Shown here: positions 41,326-51,068 of the stretch, one piece after another
Layout: every line of letters begins with the position of its first letter
How positions within the stretch are numbered: position 1 is the stretch's first letter
Assembly (NCBI GenBank): GCA_900315075.1
Contig: OMXV01000037.1
Location: 1 to 51,218 of the forward strand
Direction of reading: 5' to 3'
Length of the DNA stretch: 51,218 nucleotides
Origin: an uncultured Prevotellaceae bacterium
Lineage (GTDB): Bacteria; Bacteroidota; Bacteroidia; Bacteroidales; Bacteroidaceae
The notes under the pieces: generated by a model
Database searches by the model: none
Seen by the model: only the letters and a program-made list of their open reading frames with translations
Told to the model about the DNA's origin: nothing
Program-made: the position numbers and the translations under genes

Positions 41326-42997
41326 ATACCTCTTCAGGAGCTTCTAAGACTGAGTCTGCACTCCAGCTATAGTCATCCTCATCATCGTAATATGTGGCAT
41401 AATCCTCATCAGCCCATTTCGTGCTTTTTCTTGAAGCCTCTTCCATATCAACGACAAAGGAGTAAATATTCTCAAACATCGCCTCAATCGGAGTCTTATC
41501 AGCATCTCTGTTGGTGACGCGCAGCACAAACTTGCCATTATCACCTTCTAAGTAAAACTCTCCGTAGTCAAATAATTTCGAGAGATAATCAAGAACAACT
41601 TTCTCCTCATAATTGTACTCATCGAGAACATCCTTTATTGTCTTAAACACAGAGAAATTTAAGAATGCATAAACGCCCTTGCCCTTAATATCGCTCTTCT
41701 CAAAGGCTTTCTTCACTTTGCCAAAAGCCTTGGCTTCGGAACCACCAAAAGCAAAATAGCTGCAACCATCATCAAAGCCGAATAACAACTGAACATCGTC
41801 GTCTGTATCATATAATTGATACTTATCTGTGCCAGAAACATCCAAGCGCGTTGAATAGCTGTATTGTATGTCATCTGCCAAAAGGTCATGGACTAAAGAA
41901 ATCAACTTATTGTCGCTGGTGCTGACATAAGCGGAGATAGAAGGATAACCATCTTTTTCAAGGGCTGAAAGATTGTCAAACCCAATTGCAGCATCACCAT
42001 TGATGGAACCAAGGAGATCGCGCAACATACGCCAATCACCACCCATTTCCTTCTTCACACCTAAGTCGGATAACATATCCAACAATTTCTCACCATTAAT
42101 GTTGACCATTAAAGCTCCGTTTTCCTTAGAAATGTATTCAGCATATTCTGCCTGAATGTCACCAAAGACTGCCATAAATTGCTCGGTATTCTTCTTCCAC
42201 TCATCAGAACCAGCAAGGAACTCGCCTGTCAACACTGCCTCACGCTTGTCAACCGACAATTCCATCAGATAGGCGATACCTTTCAACTCGAGGTCATCGG
42301 GGAGTTCACGCTCCAACTCAGTACTTCCTCGCAATTCGGCAAGACCTTTACCGCGGAAAAGCATCTGGGCAACACCACTGCGTGAGCACATCTCTTGAAA
42401 GTCATTATCTTCAAGCAATTTGTTGCTGCCATCACCTTCGAAAAGCTTCTTGGCATCCTTAATCTGATCCTTTTCATCTGGGTCATCCATTCTGCTATCG
42501 AAAAATCTCAGCATAAAACTAGAACTGTTATACACCAACACAGAATGTGAGTCGAACAATAAGCAACGATAATCGTCCACCTCCTTCACCTTGCCGTCTA
42601 AGTCGGCCTTCTTTGCTAAATCGTTAAAGAACTCTGTCATGTTATTGTCATCGGCCACAGAGCCTACAACTCTAACCTCAAAATCTCTGTCTCCTGAAAA
42701 ACCTATGAAAATCGGGTCGGCAAAATTGACACCCATTTTCTCTGGCTCATCCATAAGGTCGGTGACGAACTTGGTCTCATCACCACCCATCTCCTTCAAC
42801 AGTTTTTTCAATTCCGACTTAGCCTTTCCATCTTCAGCAAAACCAGACTTCTCTAAAAACTGTCTTGTATCTATACGGAAAACCAAGAAAGATTCCTCGT
42901 CGAGCAATTTGGCACTATCCGGGGCACCTGAACATGATGAGAACAAAGCAACGATTCCCAGCATGCATAATCCAAAGAAATAATGACTAATTCTCAT
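41303..42997 (-). CDS. DUF4836-family lipoprotein
   Basis: This 564-residue lipoprotein (lipobox FSSC, Cys22) matches the Bacteroidales family DUF4836: LLDEESFLVFRIDTRQFLEK near residue 31, MGVNFADPIFIGF, and VRVVGSVADDNNMTEFFNDL. It is a paralogue of the next gene upstream (43035-44597), with the same order of segments, such as IQAEYAEYISKENGALMVN against GEYAPYFSKNGFVVLGN. It ends in an acidic stretch (YDDEDDYSWSADS ... EEVYAEEAAE). The function is unknown. It is 37 bases after its paralogue and overlaps the permease gene, so these form an operon. Confidence 0.85.
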   Translation of the reverse strand: MRISHYFFGLCMLGIVALFSSCSGAPDSAKLLDEESFLVFRIDTRQFLEKSGFAEDGKAKSELKKLLKEMGGDETKFVTDLMDEPEKMGVNFADPIFIGFSGDRDFEVRVVGSVADDNNMTEFFNDLAKKADLDGKVKEVDDYRCLLFDSHSVLVYNSSSFMLRFFDSRMDDPDEKDQIKDAKKLFEGDGSNKLLEDNDFQEMCSRSGVAQMLFRGKGLAELRGSTELERELPDDLELKGIAYLMELSVDKREAVLTGEFLAGSDEWKKNTEQFMAVFGDIQAEYAEYISKENGALMVNINGEKLLDMLSDLGVKKEMGGDWRMLRDLLGSINGDAAIGFDNLSALEKDGYPSISAYVSTSDNKLISLVHDLLADDIQYSYSTRLDVSGTDKYQLYDTDDDVQLLFGFDDGCSYFAFGGSEAKAFGKVKKAFEKSDIKGKGVYAFLNFSVFKTIKDVLDEYNYEEKVVLDYLSKLFDYGEFYLEGDNGKFVLRVTNRDADKTPIEAMFENIYSFVVDMEEASRKSTKWADEDYATYYDDEDDYSWSADSVLEAPEEVYAEEAAE

Positions 42998-43034
42998 GAT
43001 TGTCTATGTATTAGAATTGTCCAACTTTCTAAAA

Positions 43035-44597
43035 CTACATATCCAGCAATTCTTCCAGCTCTTCTTCCTTTGCATCGTCGTCTACCCAAAGGTCATCGTC
43101 GTCTGTGAAATATTCATCATCTTCAACTGGAGACAATTCATAATCCTCATAATCAAGGGAAGGTCCAGCCTTGGGAGCCATATTATAGAGAAGCTTCACA
43201 AATGGCACCAATGAGTTCTTCTTCTTGTCCTTCAACACGATTCTAAGCACACCTTTGATGGACTTATCATAATAAGCCTCGGCATAATCAAAGTCTTTGA
43301 AAACGCCCTCAGCCTGTGGCATTGCATCAAACATCCTGAAATTCAGGAATGCATACAAACCAGAACCCTTGCCCTGGACATCAGACTTCGACAAAGCATT
43401 CTTGGCGTTTTCAAACGGGGTGAGGTAACTGGCACCCATCACTGAATCTCTTTTGAAAGTAGCATAAATAGCTTTGTTCTTGTAACCCAAAGTCACATTC
43501 AAATCATCATCGGCAGACACATACTGGTTGACACCAGCAGGGCGTAGCTCACCGCCAAGGGCTTCAACAATCTTCTGTAACAATTTGTCGGAGCTCATAC
43601 TCAAATATAAGCCGCCATTGCCTGTGCCATAAGCACCTAATTCGTTCACACCGAAAGCAAAGTCGCCATCAAACGACTTGATAAGGCTGGCAAATTCGCT
43701 TTCAGGCATGTCCATCTGGAAAGCAACCCTCTGAATAGCACCCAATTTGTCGAGAACCTCATACAACTTGCCACCATCGACATTACCCAAAACCACAAAG
43801 CCATTCTTAGAGAAATAAGGGGCATATTCCCCTTTAATATCACCAGCCATGGCGGTATAGTTCTCAAAACGCTTCCGGGCAGCGTCATCCTTGAAAAGAG
43901 CCTCAAGCGTCTGAACCACCTCACCTTCATTGAAAGCCAAGTCATAGAGCAACGACATGTTCTCCAAGCGGTCTGCAGCCTCTTTTGGAGCATCCATAGC
44001 CTCAGCCAAAGAATTGCCATAGAGCATCAGCTGAACATCACCGTCACGGTCACACATTTCAATAAAGTCTTTATCTTCAGCCAAATTGCTGTTGCTCTCA
44101 AAAATCTTCTTGGGCGACCCCTCTTCCTGAGAAAGGAGGAAACAATCACCATCAAACGAAAGAGAGCCACCACCCATATCCACATAGGTGAAGCCATCCT
44201 TATCACCAACCTCAAAACCAGCGTCTTTCGACACAGCCTCAAGGAAAGACTTGAAATCATCGGCATCATAGACTGTTCCAACAATACGTATATCGCCATG
44301 CTTATCCATAGACAAGAATAGCGGGTCGCGAAGGTCAAGACCTAACTGTACTGGATCGTCAAGAATCTCCTTAATCTTCTCACGGGCTTCCTTGCTCAAA
44401 CCCGACAAACGGTCTTCAATCGCGCTCTTCTCCTTGGACAGCTCACCTTTGTCGGCTAACTGCTTTACATCGATTCTACCTACCAAAACGGGATGCTCAT
44501 GCAACATGGAAACACTCTTGGGCATTTTCGAACATGAAGCCATGGCTACTACAATAGCAGCCACAAAAAACGAATACAAAATTCCTCTAAATTTCAT
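43035..44597 (-). CDS. DUF4836-family lipoprotein (paralogue)
   Basis: This 520-residue lipoprotein (lipobox MASC, Cys22) is the first gene of the DUF4836 operon. Family segments are HPVLVGRIDVKQLADKGELS, LGLDLRDPLFLSMD and IRIVGTVYDADDFKSFLEA, parallel to its neighbour. The C-terminus is extremely acidic (EDDEYFTDDDDLWVDDDAKE, EELEELLDM). Both proteins probably sit in the outer membrane or periplasm. No catalytic motif is visible. The promoter upstream is well formed and divergent from that of the large adhesin-like gene. Confidence 0.85.
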   Translation of the reverse strand: MKFRGILYSFFVAAIVVAMASCSKMPKSVSMLHEHPVLVGRIDVKQLADKGELSKEKSAIEDRLSGLSKEAREKIKEILDDPVQLGLDLRDPLFLSMDKHGDIRIVGTVYDADDFKSFLEAVSKDAGFEVGDKDGFTYVDMGGGSLSFDGDCFLLSQEEGSPKKIFESNSNLAEDKDFIEMCDRDGDVQLMLYGNSLAEAMDAPKEAADRLENMSLLYDLAFNEGEVVQTLEALFKDDAARKRFENYTAMAGDIKGEYAPYFSKNGFVVLGNVDGGKLYEVLDKLGAIQRVAFQMDMPESEFASLIKSFDGDFAFGVNELGAYGTGNGGLYLSMSSDKLLQKIVEALGGELRPAGVNQYVSADDDLNVTLGYKNKAIYATFKRDSVMGASYLTPFENAKNALSKSDVQGKGSGLYAFLNFRMFDAMPQAEGVFKDFDYAEAYYDKSIKGVLRIVLKDKKKNSLVPFVKLLYNMAPKAGPSLDYEDYELSPVEDDEYFTDDDDLWVDDDAKEEELEELLDM

Positions 44598-44627
44598 AGC
44601 ATATTATTTTAATTAATGAATATTCTG

Positions 44628-44658
44628 CAAAGATAAACATTATTTATGACCCAACAAA
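44628..44658 (-). promoter_or_regulatory. Promoter of the DUF4836 operon
   Basis: On the - strand TTTG (44658-44655) and TATCTTTG (44635-44628) are 19 bases apart, matching the Bacteroidetes consensus. The start codon lies 30 bases downstream. Confidence 0.68.
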
Positions 44659-44694
44659 AAAAATCTCACTTATTGTTGTTTTAACACATTTTAG

Positions 44695-44725
44695 TTGGCG
44701 CATTTCAAAAAAAAAACTATTTTTG
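44695..44725 (+). promoter_or_regulatory. Promoter of the large adhesin-like gene
   Basis: TTG (44695-44697) and TATTTTTG (44718-44725) are 20 bases apart. The start codon at 44780 is 54 bases downstream, which also argues against the in-frame start at 44723 inside the -7 box. Confidence 0.68.
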
Positions 44726-44779
44726 CAGATTGATACCAACACCTCAGAGCAAAAAAATAAACAAAACAACGATAAAACT

Positions 44780-47700
44780 ATGAAAAAAATCAACGCTTTC
44801 TTATTGACACTCGGAGTAACTTTGGCATGCGCTTACAATGCCAATGCACAAACCCTACTTGACGAGGACTTTGAGACAAACACCACACAAAGCATTTCCC
44901 AGCCTATCGCTGTAGGAGAAGGATGGAGCACAGTCAACAGCTACACTGGTGACCAACAATCTTACATCTGGCATAATTACTACTACGAGCAGGGCACCAT
45001 CGGTGGACAGCACGTGGCAGGATGCGACGGCCCCACCTACTCCACTGCACCTGGCGGAGGTTTCGGACCACGCGAGGAAGTGCTCCTCACTCCTGAGCTG
45101 AACCTTGACAACACATACGAACTGACATTCTCATGGATTGTCAGTCCAATGAACCGCTACGACGACTCACGCTACGACCTGCAAGTGCGTATCGTGGAAG
45201 ATGGCGACCTTAATGCCGCTGAGACCATCTTCTCCATACAAAACCAAGCCATGCTGCGCGAAAGCGGTGTGATGACATTCCCCATTGACTCATGGGACCC
45301 ACACACCTCTAAAATCGACCTGAGCGACTGGCAGGGAAAAAAGGTGAAAATCGCCTTCGTCTATAAGATGATGACCACCGTGGCCAATGTCGCGTGGATT
45401 GACAACGTATCTGTCAAGCAGTTCACACCAGCCACAGCACCTATCCCCGTGCTCAGCACCGACCGCTATACCTTCGGCGACATCTATGTGGGTGAAAAAT
45501 TCTACACCGACTTTATTACACTCACCAACCAAGGCGTCAACGGGCTGAAAATCACAGGATTCGACTTCCCGGAGGGAGTAACCACCACACTCGACCCAGC
45601 ACAGGTCAACCTCGACCGCAACGAGTCTGTTGTATTCCGCATGGGCTATGAGGCCACACTCACCAGTCCGGCAAATGCCAATGCCATCATCCACACCAAC
45701 GGCGGCGATGTCAGCATCCAGCTGCAAGCAAACAAACAAGTTGTGCCTGAGGGATATACACTCGAAACATTCGAGAAATACTTCCCACCAGCAGGATGGA
45801 AAAACGACGGATGGAGCACTGCATTCGGCGACCTCGAAGGCCTCGTCTCTGCATACGCTACCGGCTCACTTACAGACAACTACCTCACCTCGCCACGTCT
45901 CGACCTCACCGACGGTGGCAGCGTCACATTCACCTACCGCAACATCTTCGACAGCGAAGAGGGAGGCACACTGCAGATGAACGACATCTATGTGCAGGTA
46001 AGTTACGACGGAGGTATGACCTGGACCGACAAGTGGATGTTCGACTACAACCTCGCCACATATACCGAAACCGTGACAGTTGACCTCGGACGCGGCAGCG
46101 ACAACTCCTATGTGCGCTGGAAAAACTCAGCAATCGGATACGATGACGAGGGCCCGGAGGAATTCTCCAACTTCTACCTCGACCGCATCCTTCTGCCTAC
46201 TATCTGGGGAGCCGACGGAGTACCTTTCGGCGCTTCTCTCGTGAAACCTACCATCGGAGCCACCAATATCTACCCAAAGAACGTGGAACTGGAATGGGGT
46301 CCTGCACAGTTCGCCATGGGATACAAACTCTACGTGGGTACCAATAGCGCATGCGACGACCTCATCGACGGCCTCGACCTGCACGATGCTCTCACCTATA
46401 CCATCCCACAATGTGAATACGAGACCACCTACCGATGGCGCGTAGTACCCTACAACAGCTATGGCCCGGCCATCAGCCGCGATGTCTCCACATGGACGTT
46501 TACAACACAGCCTGACGCATCAACCACCAACTATCCATACGTAGAGGACTTCACCTCAAAGGAACTACCCATCGGATGGCTATCAACTGCTGCAGAAAAC
46601 TCCTACAACCGCACATGGTACGTCAACACCTACTATCCTTATAAGAATGAAGACGTAGAGAGTAACGCACTGACATCCAGCTATCTGAACGAGGGCGACC
46701 AAAACGAGGTCACCACACAGGACTTCAAACTGCCAGCCGACAAAATCATGGCCATCTCATTCGTATGGGGCGACGAACACCCCAGCGACCTCAAGGTGGA
46801 TCCAACCGGACTGGTACAGAAAAACAATGTGGAACCTAACAATGGCGCCAGCGAGGGCATCTTCCAAATCTGTGTCGATGGCGAATGGATTACACTCTCC
46901 ACCATATCTGAAGCTGCCAATGAGGACGGCGAAAAATTCTGGATTGGCGAGAAATTCGACCTCAGCGCTTACGCTGGCAAGACCGTACAGTTCCGCTGGA
47001 TACATAAGAGCTATAGCGCTGGCCGCGACGGTGGCACATCACTCGCACACGTGGTCATCGAAGAGGTGATGGGCGACAAGGCTGTCTTCAACAAGAAACA
47101 GTGGGCTGCTGGTAAGGTGAACTACGAAAAGGCCGTCAACTCCGGCGACATCTTCACCTTGATCAACCGTGGTACCAACACACTGAAAGTGAAGAGCGCA
47201 TCATTCGGAACACCTAACTTCACTTCCTCTATCGAAGTGGGCACAGAGATTGCCCCCGAGAACGGTGTGCCATTCAGCATGCAGTTCAACGCTCTTACCA
47301 CTGCAGCACCAGTGAGCGATGCACTTACAGTGGAGTTTGAGAGCGGACTCACCGTCACAATGCCCGTCAGCGGAGAGGCTATGGCAGAGGATGTCGTCTA
47401 TTATGCCTTCGAGGACAATCCACTTGACTACCAATGGACAGAATTCACCACTATCGACGCCGACAACAAACCATCTTATGCCTTCGGAGCATGGTGGATC
47501 AACTTTGAGATGAGCGGACAGAAATTCGCTTTTTGGCCTGGCGACGACGACCAGATGAACGGCATCATGAGCCCTGTCTCTGGACACTGGGCACTCGTGG
47601 CAGCATCACCACAGGATGACAATGCCGACAACTGGCTGGTGAGCAAACAACTCAATGCCACCAACGAGTCAAAACTGCACTTCTGGGTGCGCAACTGGGA

Positions 47701-48151
47701 ATGTCTGCAAAGCGTACTGCCTGCACCCAACCACCACGTGAGCGTGCTCGTGGCAGAGCAAAACCCATCGAAGACAAGTTCCTTCACAACCGTTATGCCC
47801 GACACAGAGGTGCCTTTCCTCGACTGGGACAGCTGGCAGGACTATGAGGTAGATCTCAGCGCATACGCTGGCAAGGCTATCTATGTAGCCGTGCGCCACA
47901 CCACCAACGGTGCCAGCAATGTGGCATTCTTCGACGACTTCACATTCGAGCACTTCGCACCTACAACAAGCATTCAGGGTGTCACCGGCGACATCACTGA
48001 CAATGCCGACGTCACCGTCTATAGCATCGACGGCGCCATGGTTGCCACAGGCAAGGGCACTACCCCACTCCGCTCACTTGCCAAAGGCATCTATGTCGTC
48101 CGCATACAATCTGGCAACAACACAAAAACTATCCGTGTGACAAAAAAGTAG
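44780..48151 (+). CDS. Large secreted choice-of-anchor-J-type protein with sorting tail
   Basis: This 1123-residue protein has a signal peptide (MKKINAFLLTLGVTLACAYN, cleavage after NA). It contains about four jelly-roll segments of the choice-of-anchor J/cleaved adhesin type, each with a phrase like DNVSV, SPRLDLTDGGSVTFTYRN, or KIDLSDWQGKKVKIAFVYK, DLSAYAGKTVQFRWIHKS and DLSAYAGKAIYVAVRHTT. A fibronectin-like segment (GATNIYPKNVELEWGPAQFA, near residue 500) lies between. The C-terminus is a type IX-like sorting domain (TVYSIDGAMVATGKG ... GIYVVRIQSGN, ending TIRVTKK). Such proteins are surface or matrix adhesins, sometimes protease-linked; no catalytic site is visible. The start is 44780; 44723 would fall in the promoter. 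Confidence 0.85.
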   Translation: MKKINAFLLTLGVTLACAYNANAQTLLDEDFETNTTQSISQPIAVGEGWSTVNSYTGDQQSYIWHNYYYEQGTIGGQHVAGCDGPTYSTAPGGGFGPREEVLLTPELNLDNTYELTFSWIVSPMNRYDDSRYDLQVRIVEDGDLNAAETIFSIQNQAMLRESGVMTFPIDSWDPHTSKIDLSDWQGKKVKIAFVYKMMTTVANVAWIDNVSVKQFTPATAPIPVLSTDRYTFGDIYVGEKFYTDFITLTNQGVNGLKITGFDFPEGVTTTLDPAQVNLDRNESVVFRMGYEATLTSPANANAIIHTNGGDVSIQLQANKQVVPEGYTLETFEKYFPPAGWKNDGWSTAFGDLEGLVSAYATGSLTDNYLTSPRLDLTDGGSVTFTYRNIFDSEEGGTLQMNDIYVQVSYDGGMTWTDKWMFDYNLATYTETVTVDLGRGSDNSYVRWKNSAIGYDDEGPEEFSNFYLDRILLPTIWGADGVPFGASLVKPTIGATNIYPKNVELEWGPAQFAMGYKLYVGTNSACDDLIDGLDLHDALTYTIPQCEYETTYRWRVVPYNSYGPAISRDVSTWTFTTQPDASTTNYPYVEDFTSKELPIGWLSTAAENSYNRTWYVNTYYPYKNEDVESNALTSSYLNEGDQNEVTTQDFKLPADKIMAISFVWGDEHPSDLKVDPTGLVQKNNVEPNNGASEGIFQICVDGEWITLSTISEAANEDGEKFWIGEKFDLSAYAGKTVQFRWIHKSYSAGRDGGTSLAHVVIEEVMGDKAVFNKKQWAAGKVNYEKAVNSGDIFTLINRGTNTLKVKSASFGTPNFTSSIEVGTEIAPENGVPFSMQFNALTTAAPVSDALTVEFESGLTVTMPVSGEAMAEDVVYYAFEDNPLDYQWTEFTTIDADNKPSYAFGAWWINFEMSGQKFAFWPGDDDQMNGIMSPVSGHWALVAASPQDDNADNWLVSKQLNATNESKLHFWVRNWECLQSVLPAPNHHVSVLVAEQNPSKTSSFTTVMPDTEVPFLDWDSWQDYEVDLSAYAGKAIYVAVRHTTNGASNVAFFDDFTFEHFAPTTSIQGVTGDITDNADVTVYSIDGAMVATGKGTTPLRSLAKGIYVVRIQSGNNTKTIRVTKK

Positions 48152-48164
48152 AGATGGAATAATA

Positions 48165-48500
48165 AATAATAGAGGTGAGAGGTGAGAAATGAGAGGTAAG
48201 AGGTGAGAAATGAGAGGTAAGAGGTGAGAGGTGAGAGGTGAGAGGTAAGAGAATACCCTTGCCTCTCACACCATCCTCTCCACCTTCTCTCCCCAACCAC
48301 CCTCATCCATCTCCTCTCCCCATTCATCCCATCCATCCCCTCTCCCCATCCATCCCCTCTCCCCATCCATCTCCTCTCCCCATTCATCCCATCCGCCCTA
48401 TCCACCATCCACCCCATCCGCGTCTGCTTTGCTGCGACACTGTCGCAGCCCTCGCACCATCCACCCCATCCACCCCATCCACCCCACTATTTTCTCCGTA
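48165..48500. repeat. Simple repeats: GAGGTGAGAGGTAAGAG and CCATCCCCTCTCC runs
   Basis: Positions 48165-48255 are irregular units of GAGGTGAGAGGTAAGAG, the reverse complement of the CTCTTACC family. Positions about 48290-48420 are units of CCCATCCATCCCCTCTCCCC type, and 48460-48487 are CCATCCACC units. Two small hairpins follow: GCTGCGAC/GTCGCAGC (48431-48449) and GCGACGGC/GCCGTCGC (48502-48520). No terminator with a T-run is seen after the upstream gene. Confidence 0.75.
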
Positions 48501-48578
48501 GGCGACGGCTTTGCCGTCGCAGCATCCATCCATTTCAAGGCCCACAAATCACGCCCTCAACCCCCACAAATCTTCGTT

Positions 48579-51068
48579 ATGAAAATTTTCCATCTTCCAT
48601 CTTCATTTTTCAATCTTCCATTAGTCATTCTCTTCTTGCTCCTTGGCTCTACGGCGATGGCGCAAACCCGTGACAAGACACTCACCATCACCGTCACCAC
48701 CGACACTGGCGATAACCTCGAAGCGCAACCAGTCACACTCGTTCAGACCGACTACTCGCTGTCGTATGGCACACTGCGTCTCAACGCCGACGGGCGATGC
48801 ACCGTCCGTGTCTATGGCGGAAACCATGAGCTAAGCGTAGAGCGCGATGGCTATGAACCAGCCTCCACCACTTTCAACATCCCTGCTGATGCCACTGATG
48901 CTACCGTGAGCCTACACATCACGGAGAAGACAAAGACTCCTTTTGCCCTACAGGCTCAGACGCTGCATAATGCCTACACTGGCGAAAATAGCATCCGCAT
49001 GACATGGAACACCGAGCCACCTGCATTCTTCGACGATTTCGAGACCTACGACCCCTTTGCCGTGGAATTCGGCGAATGGACTGGCATCGATGCTGACCAA
49101 GAGGCCGCAGCGCCACTGCTCGGCGACTATCCCAATCGCTGCGTGATGCAATATGCACAAATCATCAACCCTCTCGCCGTCACACCCACATGGTGGTACG
49201 ACTACCCTATCCTGCGCCCCTACAGCGGTAAACAATATGTGGGATTCACACGCACAAGCAGCGGCAATGGCAACGACGACTGGCTCATCTCGCCCACAAT
49301 CAACGTGGGCATGGACCACAGCCTCCTATTCATGGGCAAAGCCGCCGACAAATACCCTGAAAGATTCCAGGTGTATGTCACCACAAAACTCGACAACCCG
49401 ACGCAGAGTGACTTCACCCGACTCGATAAAAACAACTACGAGACTGCCGACTATACTGGTTGGCGACACTATGAGTATGACCTGAGCGCATACGCCGGGC
49501 AGCAGGTAAAAATCGCCATCCGCTGCATCTCTAACTACAATATGTATGGGTCGTTCATGCTCATGATCGATGATGTATATGTGGGACAGGCTCGCTCCTA
49601 TGGTGAGGCTGCGGCAAAAGTCAGTGCACGACGAGCACCTCGCCATTCTGAGGAGAATCCCAATGAAGTGTTCCATCTCTTCCTCGACGGACAGGAGATG
49701 GGAACCACCACCGACTATTCCTATACCATCGACCACGTGACAAGCGGCACACATACCGTGGGGGTTAAAGCGTCCTACCTCGCAGCTGAAAGCGAGATGG
49801 TCACCACAGCCATCGACATCCCCAACAGTTTCTCGCCCGTCACCTTCCATGTCACCACAGAGAGTATACTTAATGCCGACGGTCAGCACATCAACCTCGT
49901 CAGCACGGCTACATCGGAGAGCTACGACATCACCGTCACTGAAGGCAAGGCCATCATCGCCTCGCTGCCACACGGCGAGTATGTGGCCAATATCGAGGAG
50001 GGTGCGTTCAACGAATACCTCGACAACATCACCGTCGAGGGAGACATGGAGGTGAGCATCACCCTCACCGACCGCATGGTGACACCTTATAACATCACGG
50101 CCGACACCAACGACGAAAATGGTGACGTGTCTCTGCACTGGAATCAGGAACTGGTGTTCTACGACAGTTTCGAGGACTACGACGATTTCGCCACAGAGGT
50201 CTTCGGCGACTGGTTTACAGTGGATATGGACCACACGCCTGTCTATCCCATCGCACTCGGCGACATTACCAACGTCGTCTCGTTCCCTGGTTCTGGCACA
50301 GCCAGCAACCCCTTGCCCATTGCACCGATTGTGTTCAATCCATGGAATACCACACCTCCAATGCTGCCCACCGACATGGCGGTAGCAGCTCCCACAGGAG
50401 ACAAGACTATCGTCTTCTTCTCACCGCAGCGAGCACAGGCCGACAAATGGCTCATCTCACCGGAAATCGACATCCACGAAGGATATGTTTTGCAGGCTAC
50501 ACTCAAGTCCTACGATATCATGTATCCTGAGTCGGTGGAGTTTTGTGTATCCACAGAGGGTCCCCATCCCTTCAACTTCACGCCCATCAGCACTGCCACC
50601 AACATTCCTGCTGGCGAATGGACCATCTACCAGACAGACCTCTCAGACTATGACGGAGAGCGGGTGCGACTGGCCGTTCACTACAACTCATACGACACGT
50701 TCTTCCTCCAGCTCGACGACTTCACTGTAGGACCGGAGAATGGCGGAGGAGAGACCGTTGACTATGGCAACGTCATCCGCTACGACATTTATCTCGATGG
50801 CACCAAAATCGCTGAGACCACCACACCGGCTTATACTTTCACCAACCTCTCTGAAGGCATGCACACCGTCGGCATCATCGCCATTTACCAGCATGGGCAG
50901 TCGGAAATGGGCACCATCACCATCAACGTCGATACTGCCATCTCCCTCCCCACCCTCTCCACCAATAATTCCGCCCCACAAATCTTCGACCTCTCCGGTC
51001 GCAAGATCAAGACCCCCTCTCTATCCCACGGAGTCTATATCATGAATGGGCAAAAAATCGTGAAATAA
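48579..51068 (+). CDS. Secreted choice-of-anchor-J-type protein with sorting tail
   Basis: This 829-residue protein has a signal peptide (MKIFHLPSSFFNLPLVILFL ... STAMA). An N-terminal PEGA/carboxypeptidase-regulatory-like domain (about 30-120: VYGGNHELSVERDGYEPAST) precedes two jelly-roll segments (PPAFFDDFETYDPFAVEFGE near 150; LVFYDSFEDYDDFATEVFGD near 520). Each has WLISP and the phrase DLSAYAGQQVKIAIR or DLSDYDGERVRLAVHY, and each is followed by a small domain containing LDGQEMGTTTDYSYT or LDGTKIAETTTPAYTF. The tail (IFDLSGRKIKTPSLSHGVYI, ending NGQKIVK) is the Prevotella-style sorting signal. The frame stays open upstream to 48429, but only through simple repeats, so 48579 is the start. 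It shares its domain plan with its upstream neighbour; both look like surface adhesins. Confidence 0.85.
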   Translation: MKIFHLPSSFFNLPLVILFLLLGSTAMAQTRDKTLTITVTTDTGDNLEAQPVTLVQTDYSLSYGTLRLNADGRCTVRVYGGNHELSVERDGYEPASTTFNIPADATDATVSLHITEKTKTPFALQAQTLHNAYTGENSIRMTWNTEPPAFFDDFETYDPFAVEFGEWTGIDADQEAAAPLLGDYPNRCVMQYAQIINPLAVTPTWWYDYPILRPYSGKQYVGFTRTSSGNGNDDWLISPTINVGMDHSLLFMGKAADKYPERFQVYVTTKLDNPTQSDFTRLDKNNYETADYTGWRHYEYDLSAYAGQQVKIAIRCISNYNMYGSFMLMIDDVYVGQARSYGEAAAKVSARRAPRHSEENPNEVFHLFLDGQEMGTTTDYSYTIDHVTSGTHTVGVKASYLAAESEMVTTAIDIPNSFSPVTFHVTTESILNADGQHINLVSTATSESYDITVTEGKAIIASLPHGEYVANIEEGAFNEYLDNITVEGDMEVSITLTDRMVTPYNITADTNDENGDVSLHWNQELVFYDSFEDYDDFATEVFGDWFTVDMDHTPVYPIALGDITNVVSFPGSGTASNPLPIAPIVFNPWNTTPPMLPTDMAVAAPTGDKTIVFFSPQRAQADKWLISPEIDIHEGYVLQATLKSYDIMYPESVEFCVSTEGPHPFNFTPISTATNIPAGEWTIYQTDLSDYDGERVRLAVHYNSYDTFFLQLDDFTVGPENGGGETVDYGNVIRYDIYLDGTKIAETTTPAYTFTNLSEGMHTVGIIAIYQHGQSEMGTITINVDTAISLPTLSTNNSAPQIFDLSGRKIKTPSLSHGVYIMNGQKIVK

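Noticed and set aside
44723-44779. Earlier in-frame start for the large adhesin-like gene
   Set aside because: It overlaps the -7 box of a good promoter and would hide the signal peptide behind 19 polar residues.
48429-48578. Upstream extension of the last gene (50 codons)
   Set aside because: The extension is encoded by CCATCC simple repeats and hairpins, and the signal peptide begins only at 48579.
49326-50234. Open frame of 302 codons opposite the last gene
   Set aside because: It is antisense to jelly-roll domains that repeat in two genes, and it has no family features.
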